From the NCBI GenBank assembly GCA_948688495.1, contig CAPQSW010000013.1, forward strand, positions 281 to 64,280: 64,000 nt of DNA, read 5' to 3'. This DNA is from an uncultured Lachnospiraceae bacterium. GTDB taxonomy: Bacteria > Bacillota > Clostridia > Lachnospirales > Lachnospiraceae. Numbering within the stretch: the stretch's first letter is position 1; each line of letters begins with the position of its first letter. The position numbers were made by a program, and so were the translations under genes. Positions 17,995-25,393 of this stretch are shown in pieces. Under the pieces are notes generated by a model. The model searched no databases. It saw nothing but the letters and a program-made list of their open reading frames with translations, and had not been told where the DNA came from.

Positions 17995-18023
17995 TCATAT
18001 TCCTACCCTTGTCCTCATATATT
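17995..18023 (+). promoter_or_regulatory. SigE-like promoter of the spoIIIA operon
   Basis: TCATATT (17995-18001), 14-bp spacer, CATATATT (18016-18023), 25 bp before spoIIIAA. It resembles the SigE consensus (ATA-rich -35 and CATAcAaT -10), which is the sigma factor that drives spoIIIA in Bacillus. Confidence 0.55.
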
Positions 18024-18047
18024 TTATTTGTAAGAGGAGGACAACTT

Positions 18048-18986
18048 ATGGAAGAAATAGTAAGCGTATTCCCAGGCACATTGCGTCCCCTGTGCCGGGC
18101 AGGATTTGCACAGGGGATAGAGCCGGAGGAAATCAGGCTGCGTATTGGGCGTCCAGTAATGGTACTGGGAAGTGGCAGGGAGTATTTCTGGAATCAGGAA
18201 AAAGTAAAATTGCAGGAGAGCAGAGAACAGAGCTATCTCTGGAGGGAAAGCGATATGAAAGAAACACTTTCCCGTATGAGTAAATATTCTATGTATGCAT
18301 TGGAAGAAGAACTTCGTAACGGATTTTTTACAATCCAGGGCGGGCATCGGGTAGGCGTTGCAGGGCGGACGGTTTGTGAACAGGGGAAAGTCCTCTCTTT
18401 CCGCAATATCTGCAGCCTGAATATCCGTGTGGCGAGACAGAAAAAAGGGTGCGCAAAGGCTCTGCTTCCGTGGTTGATCCAGGGAGACAGTATTTATAAT
18501 ACGCTGTTGCTTTCTCCGCCGGGCGTTGGAAAAACCACGATGCTGCGTGACTGTATCCGTTTGTTGTCTGAGGGGGGCGGGCAAATGCCTGGCAAAAAGA
18601 TCGGAATCGTGGATGAGCGGAGCGAGATTGCCGCCAGTTTTCTTGGGATTCCGCAGAATGACCTGGGGGACCGGGTGGATGTGCTGGACAACTGTCCAAA
18701 AGCGGAAGGAATGCGTCTTTTGCTGCGAAGTATGTCGCCGCAGATTATTGCGGTAGACGAGCTTGGAGGAAGGGAAGACTGCCTTGCGGTAGAGGAGGTA
18801 CTTCACTGTGGCTGCCAGATTCTTGGAACTATGCATGCCAGGGATATCACGGAGCTTAAGGAAAAGATGTATTTATCCGAATGGCTGGGGAAGGGGTTTT
18901 TTGGGAGGTTTGTATTTCTTACGCTTAAGGAAGACGGAGCGCGTGGATTTCTTGTATATGATGGGAGGATGCAGAAATTATGTTGA
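18048..18986 (+). CDS. spoIIIAA: Stage III sporulation protein AA (secretion-type ATPase)
   Basis: 312 aa from the ATG at 18048, chosen because AGGAGG lies 7 bp upstream; an in-frame start at 18009 falls inside the promoter. SpoIIIAA is the ATPase of the SpoIIIA-SpoIIQ channel that links mother cell and forespore. Walker A SPPGVGKTTML lies at about residues 156-166 and Walker B IIAVDELGG at about residue 234. A final HAxD motif (GTMHARDITELK) is present. The stop overlaps the start of spoIIIAB by 7 bp. First gene of a complete eight-gene operon. Confidence 0.96.
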   Translation: MEEIVSVFPGTLRPLCRAGFAQGIEPEEIRLRIGRPVMVLGSGREYFWNQEKVKLQESREQSYLWRESDMKETLSRMSKYSMYALEEELRNGFFTIQGGHRVGVAGRTVCEQGKVLSFRNICSLNIRVARQKKGCAKALLPWLIQGDSIYNTLLLSPPGVGKTTMLRDCIRLLSEGGGQMPGKKIGIVDERSEIAASFLGIPQNDLGDRVDVLDNCPKAEGMRLLLRSMSPQIIAVDELGGREDCLAVEEVLHCGCQILGTMHARDITELKEKMYLSEWLGKGFFGRFVFLTLKEDGARGFLVYDGRMQKLC

Positions 18987-19495
18987 AATTGGCAGGAAGT
19001 ATTTTGATTGCCATAGTATCTGTCCTGTATGGGTGGAACATACAGCAGGAACTTCAGGAGCATGTAAGGCAGCTTGTGGGGATGAAGGAAATCTTTTCCA
19101 TGTTGTGGGGAGAGATTTCATATACCAGGACGCCCCTAAAAGAAGCATTTCTTAAGATTGCCTCCCAGAATAAGGAGCCGTTTTCTTCTTTCTTGAAAAA
19201 GGCGGCTGAGGGTCTTGAGGAAAGTGAAGAAAGCGTAGGTTTATTTTGGGGACAACTGGTAGACAAGGAGGCGGGATGTTTCCTTCTGGATGAGGAGGAA
19301 CGCAGTCTCTTAAAGAGGGCTGGAGAAAATTTTGGTTACCTGGATGGCAAAATGCAGCTAAAGAATCTGGAGCTGTACATTGAGCAGACAGAGGTATTGA
19401 TCCGGAAGGCACAGGGGGAATTGAAGGATAAAAAAAGGGTGTCAGGGGCGCTGAGTGTAATGTGCGGTCTGTTTCTGATTATTCTCTTGGTATAG
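18980..19495 (+). CDS. spoIIIAB: Stage III sporulation protein AB
   Basis: 171 aa, exactly the usual size. An N-terminal membrane helix (about residues 3-20), a soluble helical part of type II secretion F-domain character ('ISYTRTPLKEAFLKIASQ'), and a C-terminal helix (about 152-171) are seen. It overlaps spoIIIAA and is followed by spoIIIAC after 9 bp. Part of the SpoIIIA engulfment channel in the mother-cell membrane. Confidence 0.94.
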   Translation: MLKLAGSILIAIVSVLYGWNIQQELQEHVRQLVGMKEIFSMLWGEISYTRTPLKEAFLKIASQNKEPFSSFLKKAAEGLEESEESVGLFWGQLVDKEAGCFLLDEEERSLLKRAGENFGYLDGKMQLKNLELYIEQTEVLIRKAQGELKDKKRVSGALSVMCGLFLIILLV

Positions 19496-19504
19496 GGGGG
19501 ACAT

Positions 19505-19699
19505 ATGAGTATAAGTTTAATTTTTAAGATTGCGGCTGTAGGGATATTGGTTACGGTATTAAGCCAGGTGTTAAAACACAGTGGAAGGGAGGAACATGCG
19601 TTTCTTACCAGCCTTGCAGGGCTTTTGATTGTGTTGTTTTGGATTGTGCCGTATGTCTATGAGCTGTTTGAGACGATGAGAAACCTGTTTGCGCTGTAA
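19505..19699 (+). CDS. spoIIIAC: Stage III sporulation protein AC
   Basis: 64 aa with two membrane helices (about residues 5-22 and 33-55) and a charged loop (KHSGREEHAF) between them, the family pattern. AGGGGGG precedes the ATG. It lies between spoIIIAB and spoIIIAD with gaps of 9 and 11 bp. Small membrane component of the SpoIIIA complex. Confidence 0.93.
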   Translation: MSISLIFKIAAVGILVTVLSQVLKHSGREEHAFLTSLAGLLIVLFWIVPYVYELFETMRNLFAL

Positions 19700-19710
19700 C
19701 GGAGGGATTC

Positions 19711-20100
19711 ATGGATATTATTAAGATTGCAATTCTGGGAATCGTGGGGGCGCTGCTTGGAATCATGCTGAAAGGTCAAAAAAAAGAGTACGAGCTTTTT
19801 GTGACGCTGGGGGTGTCTCTGTGTATCTTTTATTTTATTGTCACAAAGCTTCAGCTTGTCGTATCTGTCATCAACCGTATGCAGGATTACGTAAATCTTG
19901 ATACCAGTTACATAGCCATTCTGATCAAAATGATTGGAATTACCTATGTGTCGGAGTTTTCTGCAAATCTTTGCAAGGATGCAGGTTATCAGGCGGTGGC
20001 AGGGCAGATTGAGATGTTTGGTAAGCTTTCCATACTGGCTATCAGCATGCCGGTGATTTTAGTATTATTGGAGACAATCGGAGAATTTCTCGTATCATAG
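19711..20100 (+). CDS. spoIIIAD: Stage III sporulation protein AD
   Basis: 129 aa, usual size. Membrane helices at about residues 4-22, 29-55, 70-90 and 105-126. It resembles AC in its first two helices (LKGQKKEYELFVTLG loop). Follows spoIIIAC by 11 bp. Membrane component of the SpoIIIA channel. Confidence 0.93.
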   Translation: MDIIKIAILGIVGALLGIMLKGQKKEYELFVTLGVSLCIFYFIVTKLQLVVSVINRMQDYVNLDTSYIAILIKMIGITYVSEFSANLCKDAGYQAVAGQIEMFGKLSILAISMPVILVLLETIGEFLVS

Positions 20101-20162
20101 GAGACTGCTTCTCATTTTCTGTCGTGCAAAAAATATGAGTGTCTTGTGAAGGGGGGAAGAAC

Positions 20163-21413
20163 ATGAATCTGAAAAGCGGGCGGAGGGGCTTTAAAAAGAC
20201 GGGGGTTAAAGTTTTTGTATCAATGGTATCCTGCCTGTGGGCTGCTGCTTTAAGCGTACAGGCAGCTGACGACACACTGCACAGCACAAGTATACAGGCT
20301 GACGAATATGTACAGACTGATGAATTGGATCGAAGCGATGTCACACAGCAGATGGAGGAAACCATAGACAGTTATATGGATGAGCTGGATTTTTCAGATA
20401 TAGATAAAATGTTAAGCCAACAGGGAAGTACAGACAGCCTTGATTTCCGGGAACTGGTGGACAGGATGCTGGCGGGGGAGGAGATTGAAAAGGGCTGGCT
20501 TCTGAAGAAAATATTTTCAGCCGTTTTTTCAGAGGTGCAGGAGTTTCGTGGAACATTGATTCAAATAGTGATATTATGCATTGTATTTGCCATCCTCTAT
20601 AATTTTGCCAATGTATTTGAAAATCCGGCAGTGACGGAAATCAGTTTCTATATGGTGTATATTCTTCTTCTGGTGCTGCTGATGAAATCATTTTTTGTAG
20701 TGCGCGATGTTTCAGTTACAGCAATTTCCCAGGTACTCATGTTTTTAAAGGTGATGATTCCGACTTTTACAGCAAGCATGGTATTTTCCGGCCATATTAC
20801 TACGGCGGCCATGTTTTATGATTTGACATTCCTTTTGATTTATGGCATGGAGTGGGTGATGCAGTATTTCATTATTCCAGGCATCCAGATTTATGTGGTG
20901 TTGGAGCTTATGAATCATCTTACAGGAGAAGATATGCTCTCAAGAATGACAGCGCTTATCAAATCAGGGATTTTATGGACAGTCAAGTTTCTTTTTACAA
21001 TTGTGATTGGGATTAATGTGGTGCAGAATCTTCTGACGCCTGTGATTGATACTTTTAAATCAGGAATAATTGCCAAGACTGCCGGGATGATGCCTGGGCT
21101 TGGAACTTCGATCAATGCTGTCACAGAGATTATGGTGGGCTCCGGCATTGTCATTAAAAATGGCATTGGTATGGCGGCGGTTGTAATCCTCTTAATCCTG
21201 TGTGCAGGACCGCTCATTAAGGTATGGGTTATGGCATTTTTATACAAGCTTCTGGCGGCAATGATGCAGCCTGCAGCGGATAAGCGGATGATTGGATGCA
21301 TTGCTGGGGCTGGCGAGGGAGGCAGTCTTTTGAGCAAAGTTGTTGTAACGACAACGGTAATGTTTCTGGTGACGATTGCTATGATTACGGCGGCGACAAC
21401 GTTTCATAGATAA
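20163..21413 (+). CDS. spoIIIAE: Stage III sporulation protein AE
   Basis: 416 aa from the ATG at 20163, which has AAGGGGGG upstream; an in-frame GTG at 20139 lacks a ribosome site. A signal peptide is visible at residues 1-35 (ends VQAAD). An acidic linker follows, then about seven membrane helices. Motifs GMMPGLGTSINAVTEIMVGS and AAMMQPAADKRMIG are typical. SpoIIIAE is the polytopic permease-like member of the channel. The next gene starts 125 bp later, an unusual gap in this otherwise tight operon; it contains a repeat element. Confidence 0.95.
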   Translation: MNLKSGRRGFKKTGVKVFVSMVSCLWAAALSVQAADDTLHSTSIQADEYVQTDELDRSDVTQQMEETIDSYMDELDFSDIDKMLSQQGSTDSLDFRELVDRMLAGEEIEKGWLLKKIFSAVFSEVQEFRGTLIQIVILCIVFAILYNFANVFENPAVTEISFYMVYILLLVLLMKSFFVVRDVSVTAISQVLMFLKVMIPTFTASMVFSGHITTAAMFYDLTFLLIYGMEWVMQYFIIPGIQIYVVLELMNHLTGEDMLSRMTALIKSGILWTVKFLFTIVIGINVVQNLLTPVIDTFKSGIIAKTAGMMPGLGTSINAVTEIMVGSGIVIKNGIGMAAVVILLILCAGPLIKVWVMAFLYKLLAAMMQPAADKRMIGCIAGAGEGGSLLSKVVVTTTVMFLVTIAMITAATTFHR

Positions 21414-21415
21414 GA

Positions 21416-21515
21416 GGAGGAAGGCAAATGCGAAGCATTTCTATCAAGCCTTCCGACGATATGGCAGGTGACGCATTGCGGAGCGTGGCGAAACCCGGGA
21501 GGAAGGCAAATGCGA
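21416..21515 (+). repeat. Small repeat element between spoIIIAE and spoIIIAF
   Basis: An 18-bp direct repeat starting GGAGGAAGGCAAATGCGA occurs at 21416-21433 and 21498-21515, 82 bp apart. The first copy forms a hairpin: GGAAGGC (21419-21425) and AAATGC pair with GCATTT and GCCTTCC (21448-21454). The enclosed segment holds copy 2 of the dispersed repeat (21463-21490). Remaining bases to 21538 carry only the spoIIIAF ribosome site (GAGGAGGG). Confidence 0.6.
21463..21490 (+). repeat. Dispersed repeat, copy 2
   Basis: Matches 24 of 28 positions of the segment at 6836-6863; the first 13 bases (GGCAGGTGACGCA) are identical. Both copies stand shortly before a gene start. Confidence 0.5.
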
Positions 21516-21538
21516 TACCAATTTAACGAGGAGGGAAT

Positions 21539-22087
21539 ATGAGCTATATTTATACCTGGGTAAAAAATCTCGTATGTTTTTATCTGCTGCTGACAGTTGT
21601 TTTGCATTTATTGCCCCAGAAAAGTTACCAGAAGTATGTGCGTTTCTTTGCCGGGATGCTGCTGACGATTCTGGTTGTGTCTCCGGTCCTTTCACTGATG
21701 GGAAGTGAGGAGGCGCTGAGGACGAAAATCAGCCAGGCAGAAATTTTTCAGGATTTGGATAATATAAAATTAGATACAGAGCATCTTGAAATGGCACAGA
21801 AGGAAATATATCTTAGGGAATACGAAAATGCCCTGGAAATGGATGTCGGGCGGATTGTGGAGCAAAAACAGCTTGTACCTAAGGAGGTTAGGGTACGGCT
21901 AAGTAAAGACTATGAGGTGGAATCGATTGAAATGACTGTGGCATTTGGTGAGGATGACAGCATGTTTATGCAAAAAGCATTTTATGAGAATGACAGCACA
22001 GAATATCCCAAAGTGTATGAGCTCAAGCAGAATTTGATGGAGTATTACAGGCTGGATGAGAGTCAGATCAGCATTGCGATTGTGTGA
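21539..22087 (+). CDS. spoIIIAF: Stage III sporulation protein AF
   Basis: 182 aa. Two N-terminal membrane helices (about residues 5-24 and 33-53, 'FAGMLLTILVVSPVLSLMG') precede a soluble ring-building-type domain with the family pattern 'EVRVRLSKDYEVESIEMTV'. GAGGAGGG precedes the ATG. Component of the SpoIIIA channel; its soluble domain is ring-forming in Bacillus. Confidence 0.92.
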   Translation: MSYIYTWVKNLVCFYLLLTVVLHLLPQKSYQKYVRFFAGMLLTILVVSPVLSLMGSEEALRTKISQAEIFQDLDNIKLDTEHLEMAQKEIYLREYENALEMDVGRIVEQKQLVPKEVRVRLSKDYEVESIEMTVAFGEDDSMFMQKAFYENDSTEYPKVYELKQNLMEYYRLDESQISIAIV

Positions 22088-22099
22088 GGAGAGAAAAAG

Positions 22100-22669
22100 A
22101 TGAAAAAAGAAAGGATTTTTCTGAACAAAATAAAAAAGATTCCAAAAAACCAGCTTTTGATTGGCGGGCTTGCTGGAATTTTGCTGCTGGTAATTGCAAT
22201 TCCGGTTGAAAAAAAAGCGGAGTCCACAGAGCAGGCGGAGCAGACATTAGAGCAGACAGCAGATGAAAGTGTGGGGGATTATGCAAAGAGGATGGAGCGC
22301 AGACTGGGAGAGATTCTTGAGGATATGGAAAGCGTGGGGAAGGTAAAGGTAATGATAACCCTGAAAGACGGGGGGAAGCAGATGGTGGAAAAGGACAGAA
22401 GCCAAAGCAGTGAAAATACGCAGGAACAGGATGGAAGCACGGTACGGACAAGTACGCAGCAGCAGTCCCAGGAGGAGACCGTCTATTCTGGTGGAGGCGA
22501 AAACGGCGGAGAGCCCTTTGTAACACGGGAGATGCTGCCGGATGTGGAGGGTATACTTGTTGTAGCTGAGGGGGGTGGAAATGCACAGGTGGCAAAAAAT
22601 ATTTCTGACGCAGTTTTAGCATTATTTCCAGTGGAAGTACATAAAATTAAGGTAGTAAAGATGAATTGA
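22100..22669 (+). CDS. spoIIIAG: Stage III sporulation protein AG
   Basis: 189 aa. One membrane helix (about residues 19-34), an acidic linker, then the ring-building domain: 'RRLGEILEDMESVGKVKVMITL' and 'PDVEGILVVAEGGGNAQVAK' are characteristic. SpoIIIAG forms the large 30-subunit ring of the feeding-tube channel in Bacillus. A Q/S/E-rich insertion sits near the middle. GAGGAG lies upstream of the ATG; 12 bp after spoIIIAF. Confidence 0.95.
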   Translation: MKKERIFLNKIKKIPKNQLLIGGLAGILLLVIAIPVEKKAESTEQAEQTLEQTADESVGDYAKRMERRLGEILEDMESVGKVKVMITLKDGGKQMVEKDRSQSSENTQEQDGSTVRTSTQQQSQEETVYSGGGENGGEPFVTREMLPDVEGILVVAEGGGNAQVAKNISDAVLALFPVEVHKIKVVKMN

Positions 22670-22684
22670 CAGGAGGGTATCATT

Positions 22685-23503
22685 GTGAAGAAAGTTTTCA
22701 AGAAGAATCAGATTATCATTACGGCTTTAGCGCTTATGATTGCTGTCGCAGGCTATTTGCAATATACGGGAAGTCAAAGCGACAGTGATTTGGCGCAGGA
22801 GGCAAGTGCAGACACAAATGAGAGTACATATGAGATTTCTGACGAGGATATGTATAATGCAGAAGATATTTTCACAGATACGGAGGACAGTGTACAGACA
22901 GAGGCAGGGACGGATACATTGGGTGTTAGGACCGGGGAAGAAACTGCAAATGCACAGAATACAGATGCAGAGAATCCGGGTGAGGCAGTTCTCACAAGCA
23001 GCGCTGTCAACAATGTGGACTTTGTGTCCGAGGTGAAGCTAAACCGTGAGCAGATTCGTTCCCAGAACAAGGCATCCTTACTGGAGTTGATTAACAATGT
23101 GAATATTACGGAAGAACAGAAACAGGATGCGGTAAACGCTATGGTTGCCATGACGGATATTGCAGAGCGTGAGGCGGCTGCAGAGATGCTTCTCGAGGCA
23201 AAAGGTTTTACAGACGTGGTGGTCAGTATCACAGATGGCAATGCGGATGTTGTGCTGAATATGGGAGAGGTTACGGACGCAAAGCGTGCGCAGGTGGAAG
23301 ATATTGTAAAACGCAAAACAAATGTTGAGGCTCAGAACATTGTTATCACACCAATTCAGGGAAATGCGGATACGGGGGCAGACAATGGAAACGGAGGATC
23401 CGGTACAGAGGAATCGGCCGGAGGAGAGAATGCGGCAGACACAGGCGCAGGAGATGGAAATGCGCCTGCAGATGGTGCGGAGGATAACGGGGCTACAAGC
23501 TAG
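22685..23503 (+). CDS. spoIIIAH: Stage III sporulation protein AH
   Basis: 272 aa; GTG start with AGGAGGG upstream. One N-terminal membrane helix (about residues 9-27), an acidic linker, then the YscJ/FliF-like ring domain that pairs with SpoIIQ ('LLELINNVNITEEQKQDAV', 'AAEMLLEAKGFTDVVVSI'). The C-terminus carries an extra tail of about 45 residues rich in G, A, D and N that is not part of the family core. Last gene of the operon, followed by a terminator. No spoIIQ was seen in the window, as expected, since it lies elsewhere. Confidence 0.94.
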   Translation: MKKVFKKNQIIITALALMIAVAGYLQYTGSQSDSDLAQEASADTNESTYEISDEDMYNAEDIFTDTEDSVQTEAGTDTLGVRTGEETANAQNTDAENPGEAVLTSSAVNNVDFVSEVKLNREQIRSQNKASLLELINNVNITEEQKQDAVNAMVAMTDIAEREAAAEMLLEAKGFTDVVVSITDGNADVVLNMGEVTDAKRAQVEDIVKRKTNVEAQNIVITPIQGNADTGADNGNGGSGTEESAGGENAADTGAGDGNAPADGAEDNGATS

Positions 23504-23518
23504 GAGCTGGATGGTGGG

Positions 23519-23576
23519 AAAACCCTGGATAAGACAGGAGAAATTGTAAATCACCTGTTTTGTTCGGGGTTTTTCA
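23519..23576 (+). terminator. Terminator after spoIIIAH
   Basis: AAACCC pairs with GGGTTT as an outer stem and ACAGG with CCTGT as an inner stem, ending in GGGGTTTTTC near 23566-23575. Confidence 0.6.
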
Positions 23577-23611
23577 TATAAAAATTTTGGGTCCTCAAAT
23601 TTCAAAAAAAC

Positions 23612-23640
23612 TTGACAAAGAACAAATGTTCTTATATAAT
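23612..23640 (+). promoter_or_regulatory. Consensus promoter with a LexA-like palindrome in the spacer (rnlAB)
   Basis: TTGACA (23612-23617), 17-bp spacer, TATAAT (23635-23640). The spacer is almost filled by the palindrome AAGAACAAATGTTCTT (23618-23633), whose core GAAC-aaat-GTTC fits the Gram-positive LexA box CGAACRNRYGTTYC except for the outer bases. Confidence 0.75.
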
Positions 23641-23697
23641 AAAAACAAATACTACTATTTTTTCTGCTATGTGTTATAATTGTTTTTGAAAAATGGT

Positions 23698-23726
23698 TTG
23701 ACGCAAATAGAGACATGTGATAGAAT
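23698..23726 (+). promoter_or_regulatory. Second promoter-like element before rnlA
   Basis: TTGACG (23698-23703), 17-bp spacer, TAGAAT (23721-23726). A third TATAAT at about 23675-23680 has no good -35. The 23504-23832 gap thus holds a terminator, tandem promoters and a short leader ORF. Confidence 0.45.
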
Positions 23727-23755
23727 TTAAAACTATGTTTGAGGAGATAAGTATA

Positions 23756-23797
23756 ATGAATTGGCAGATATGCTTGCAAAAGAAGCTCTTAGAATAA
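23756..23797 (+). CDS. 13-aa leader peptide upstream of rnlA
   Basis: ATG at 23756 with GAGGAG 9 bp upstream, then 12 further codons (MNWQICLQKKLLE) and TAA. It ends 35 bp before the rnlA start. The ribosome site is as good as those of real genes, but translation of so short an ORF is uncertain. Confidence 0.35.
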   Translation: MNWQICLQKKLLE

Positions 23798-23832
23798 AAT
23801 ACATGGGTAGTATAAATAAGGAGGAGAAACTA

Positions 23833-24882
23833 ATGGCAAAAAAAGGAGTGTTTATTGACCGTGATAAGATTGTAGAATTGATTAGGGAAGCGGGAAGCCG
23901 GCAATGGGAAGATTTTACGGCAAATGAGCTTACGCAGGTGGGTAAGGCGCAGAGATGCGTTATGAGTGCTGGTGGGAAAGAGGCCATGCTGAATTTATTT
24001 TTTAATAATGATGGGACAACAACGATTACTCCTACGGGTAAGAATACAGATATATCATCAGTGATTAAAGCAATATTGGAAGAACAGTGTGAATTTTCAA
24101 GTTTAGCCGAGGGAAAGTCATATCCTATAAGAAATCTGCCGCAAGAATGGGCAGAAAAGATTGTACAGTATTTATCATCTCTGGAAAATGTAAGTGTAGA
24201 GGAATGCGCTATAAATACTGTACCAGTACATAGAACATATGTATTTACCAGTAATATAGGAGATAGGCTGACAATCAATGTTTATGAGACCGGAACATTA
24301 ACGCTGCAGGGCAAACCGGCATATTTATATGGAGAGGCAATCTCTTTTTTGTCATACTGTAAGGATGTGTCTGTGGATGATATTGTAGATAGTATCAATA
24401 GCTTCCATGATGTCAATGTAAAGACAAGCGAAGTAAGAAATGATATGGAAGTACTTATGCCAAGAGCATATGGAAAGATTGATGAGACGATTTTGAAGTT
24501 GCTTTCTCCGTCTCTTTCACTGAGGAAAGTGAATATTGAGTTAGAAGATTATTCGTGCTATGCATTTCCTGCACTTAGGGCTTTGGAGGGATATATCAAA
24601 TATTTGTTTGGTTTAAAGAAGGTTAAAGTTGGACATACTTTTGGCGAAGTATTTGAGCGCGAAAGTCTAAAATCCAATATTGCGATGAAAATCGGCAATG
24701 AGACATTCCAGAGAGAACTGGAAAGATTATATGGGTATTTTAAAGGGAGTAGGCACGTTACTTTTCACACAGAGCAGACCCTGATAAGTACTACAATAAT
24801 TGAGGATAAACATGAAGCTGATGAAATTATCAATACGGTTATTAATTTGATAGAGTCTTCGTATGCGAATATAAGTGAGTGA
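23833..24882 (+). CDS. rnlA: RnlA-family toxin (HEPN RNase LS) of a type II toxin-antitoxin system
   Basis: 349 aa from the ATG at 23833, chosen because AAGGAGGAG lies just upstream; the frame is open back to a TTG at 23761. E. coli RnlA is 357 aa and cuts mRNA, blocking phage T4 growth when its antitoxin is lost. The N-terminal part is a two-lobed alpha/beta region (TBP-like repeats in the known protein). The C-terminal part is helical and HEPN-like ('CYAFPALRALEGYIKYLFG'), with an RX4H motif RHVTFH at residues 307-312. The next gene encodes RnlB, which strongly supports the call. Presumed activity is an RNA endonuclease; target range is unknown here. Confidence 0.85.
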   Translation: MAKKGVFIDRDKIVELIREAGSRQWEDFTANELTQVGKAQRCVMSAGGKEAMLNLFFNNDGTTTITPTGKNTDISSVIKAILEEQCEFSSLAEGKSYPIRNLPQEWAEKIVQYLSSLENVSVEECAINTVPVHRTYVFTSNIGDRLTINVYETGTLTLQGKPAYLYGEAISFLSYCKDVSVDDIVDSINSFHDVNVKTSEVRNDMEVLMPRAYGKIDETILKLLSPSLSLRKVNIELEDYSCYAFPALRALEGYIKYLFGLKKVKVGHTFGEVFERESLKSNIAMKIGNETFQRELERLYGYFKGSRHVTFHTEQTLISTTIIEDKHEADEIINTVINLIESSYANISE

Positions 24883-24902
24883 TTATAGAAAGGAGGTTTG
24901 TT

Positions 24903-25259
24903 ATGAAGGATAATTTTGAGGTATTAAAATTAGATAATGAGCCTTATGATTTTCTGATTATTGCAACATCCTATGAAAATCCTTTGGGTTGTATGGATGA
25001 AATAGGGAAAGAGATACAGATGCAGAAAGCGAAGTTACTTTTTGATTTGACGTTGATAAATGGGGTAAGTAAGAACAGATATATTAAGTGTGAGTATGAA
25101 GCCGAGCGAAATCAGCTACAGCCATGTGCAATTGTGGAGAGTGTTGACGATGCTATTAAAAAAATCAGTCAAAATTATTTTGCAAAGAATCAGGAGATAG
25201 TGAAAAAGAGTGTTATTTCAAATGCATTGAAATATCTGTTGACATCTGGTATGGTGTAA
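24903..25259 (+). CDS. rnlB: RnlB-family antitoxin
   Basis: 118 aa from the ATG at 24903 (AAGGAGG 6 bp upstream); an in-frame GTG at 24879 has no ribosome site. The segment 'IIATSYENPLGCMDEI' and 'LLFDLTLINGVSKNRYI' aligns by eye with the E. coli RnlB pattern (ATGFENPL, then GEILFDLLCANG..NRF). RnlB binds and silences RnlA. The gene is 20 bp behind rnlA, toxin first, as in E. coli. A terminator follows, so rnlA-rnlB is a closed unit. Confidence 0.85.
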   Translation: MKDNFEVLKLDNEPYDFLIIATSYENPLGCMDEIGKEIQMQKAKLLFDLTLINGVSKNRYIKCEYEAERNQLQPCAIVESVDDAIKKISQNYFAKNQEIVKKSVISNALKYLLTSGMV

Positions 25260-25262
25260 GCC

Positions 25263-25297
25263 CAAGCCTCTGAATAGTAAGTTCAGGGGCTTGATTT
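25263..25297 (+). terminator. Terminator after rnlB
   Basis: CAAGCCTCTGAA (25263-25274) pairs with TTCAGGGGCTTG (25282-25293) with one G-T pair, followed by ATTTT; the T run is short. Confidence 0.6.
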
Positions 25298-25333
25298 TAA
25301 GATGTCTGAAAGTGTTTGGAACTTCAAATATAT

Positions 25334-25362
25334 TTGACAAGGACAAAAAAGAAAGATATACT
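25334..25362 (+). promoter_or_regulatory. Promoter of nrdR
   Basis: TTGACA (25334-25339), 17-bp spacer, TATACT (25357-25362), 32 bp before the start codon. Confidence 0.75.
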
Positions 25363-25393
25363 GAAATCAAATAGGTACCAAGGAGGAGATTTC

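Noticed and set aside
22068..22622. 184-aa minus-strand ORF opposite spoIIIAG
   Set aside because: Proline/leucine/histidine-rich antisense frame of a certain sporulation gene.
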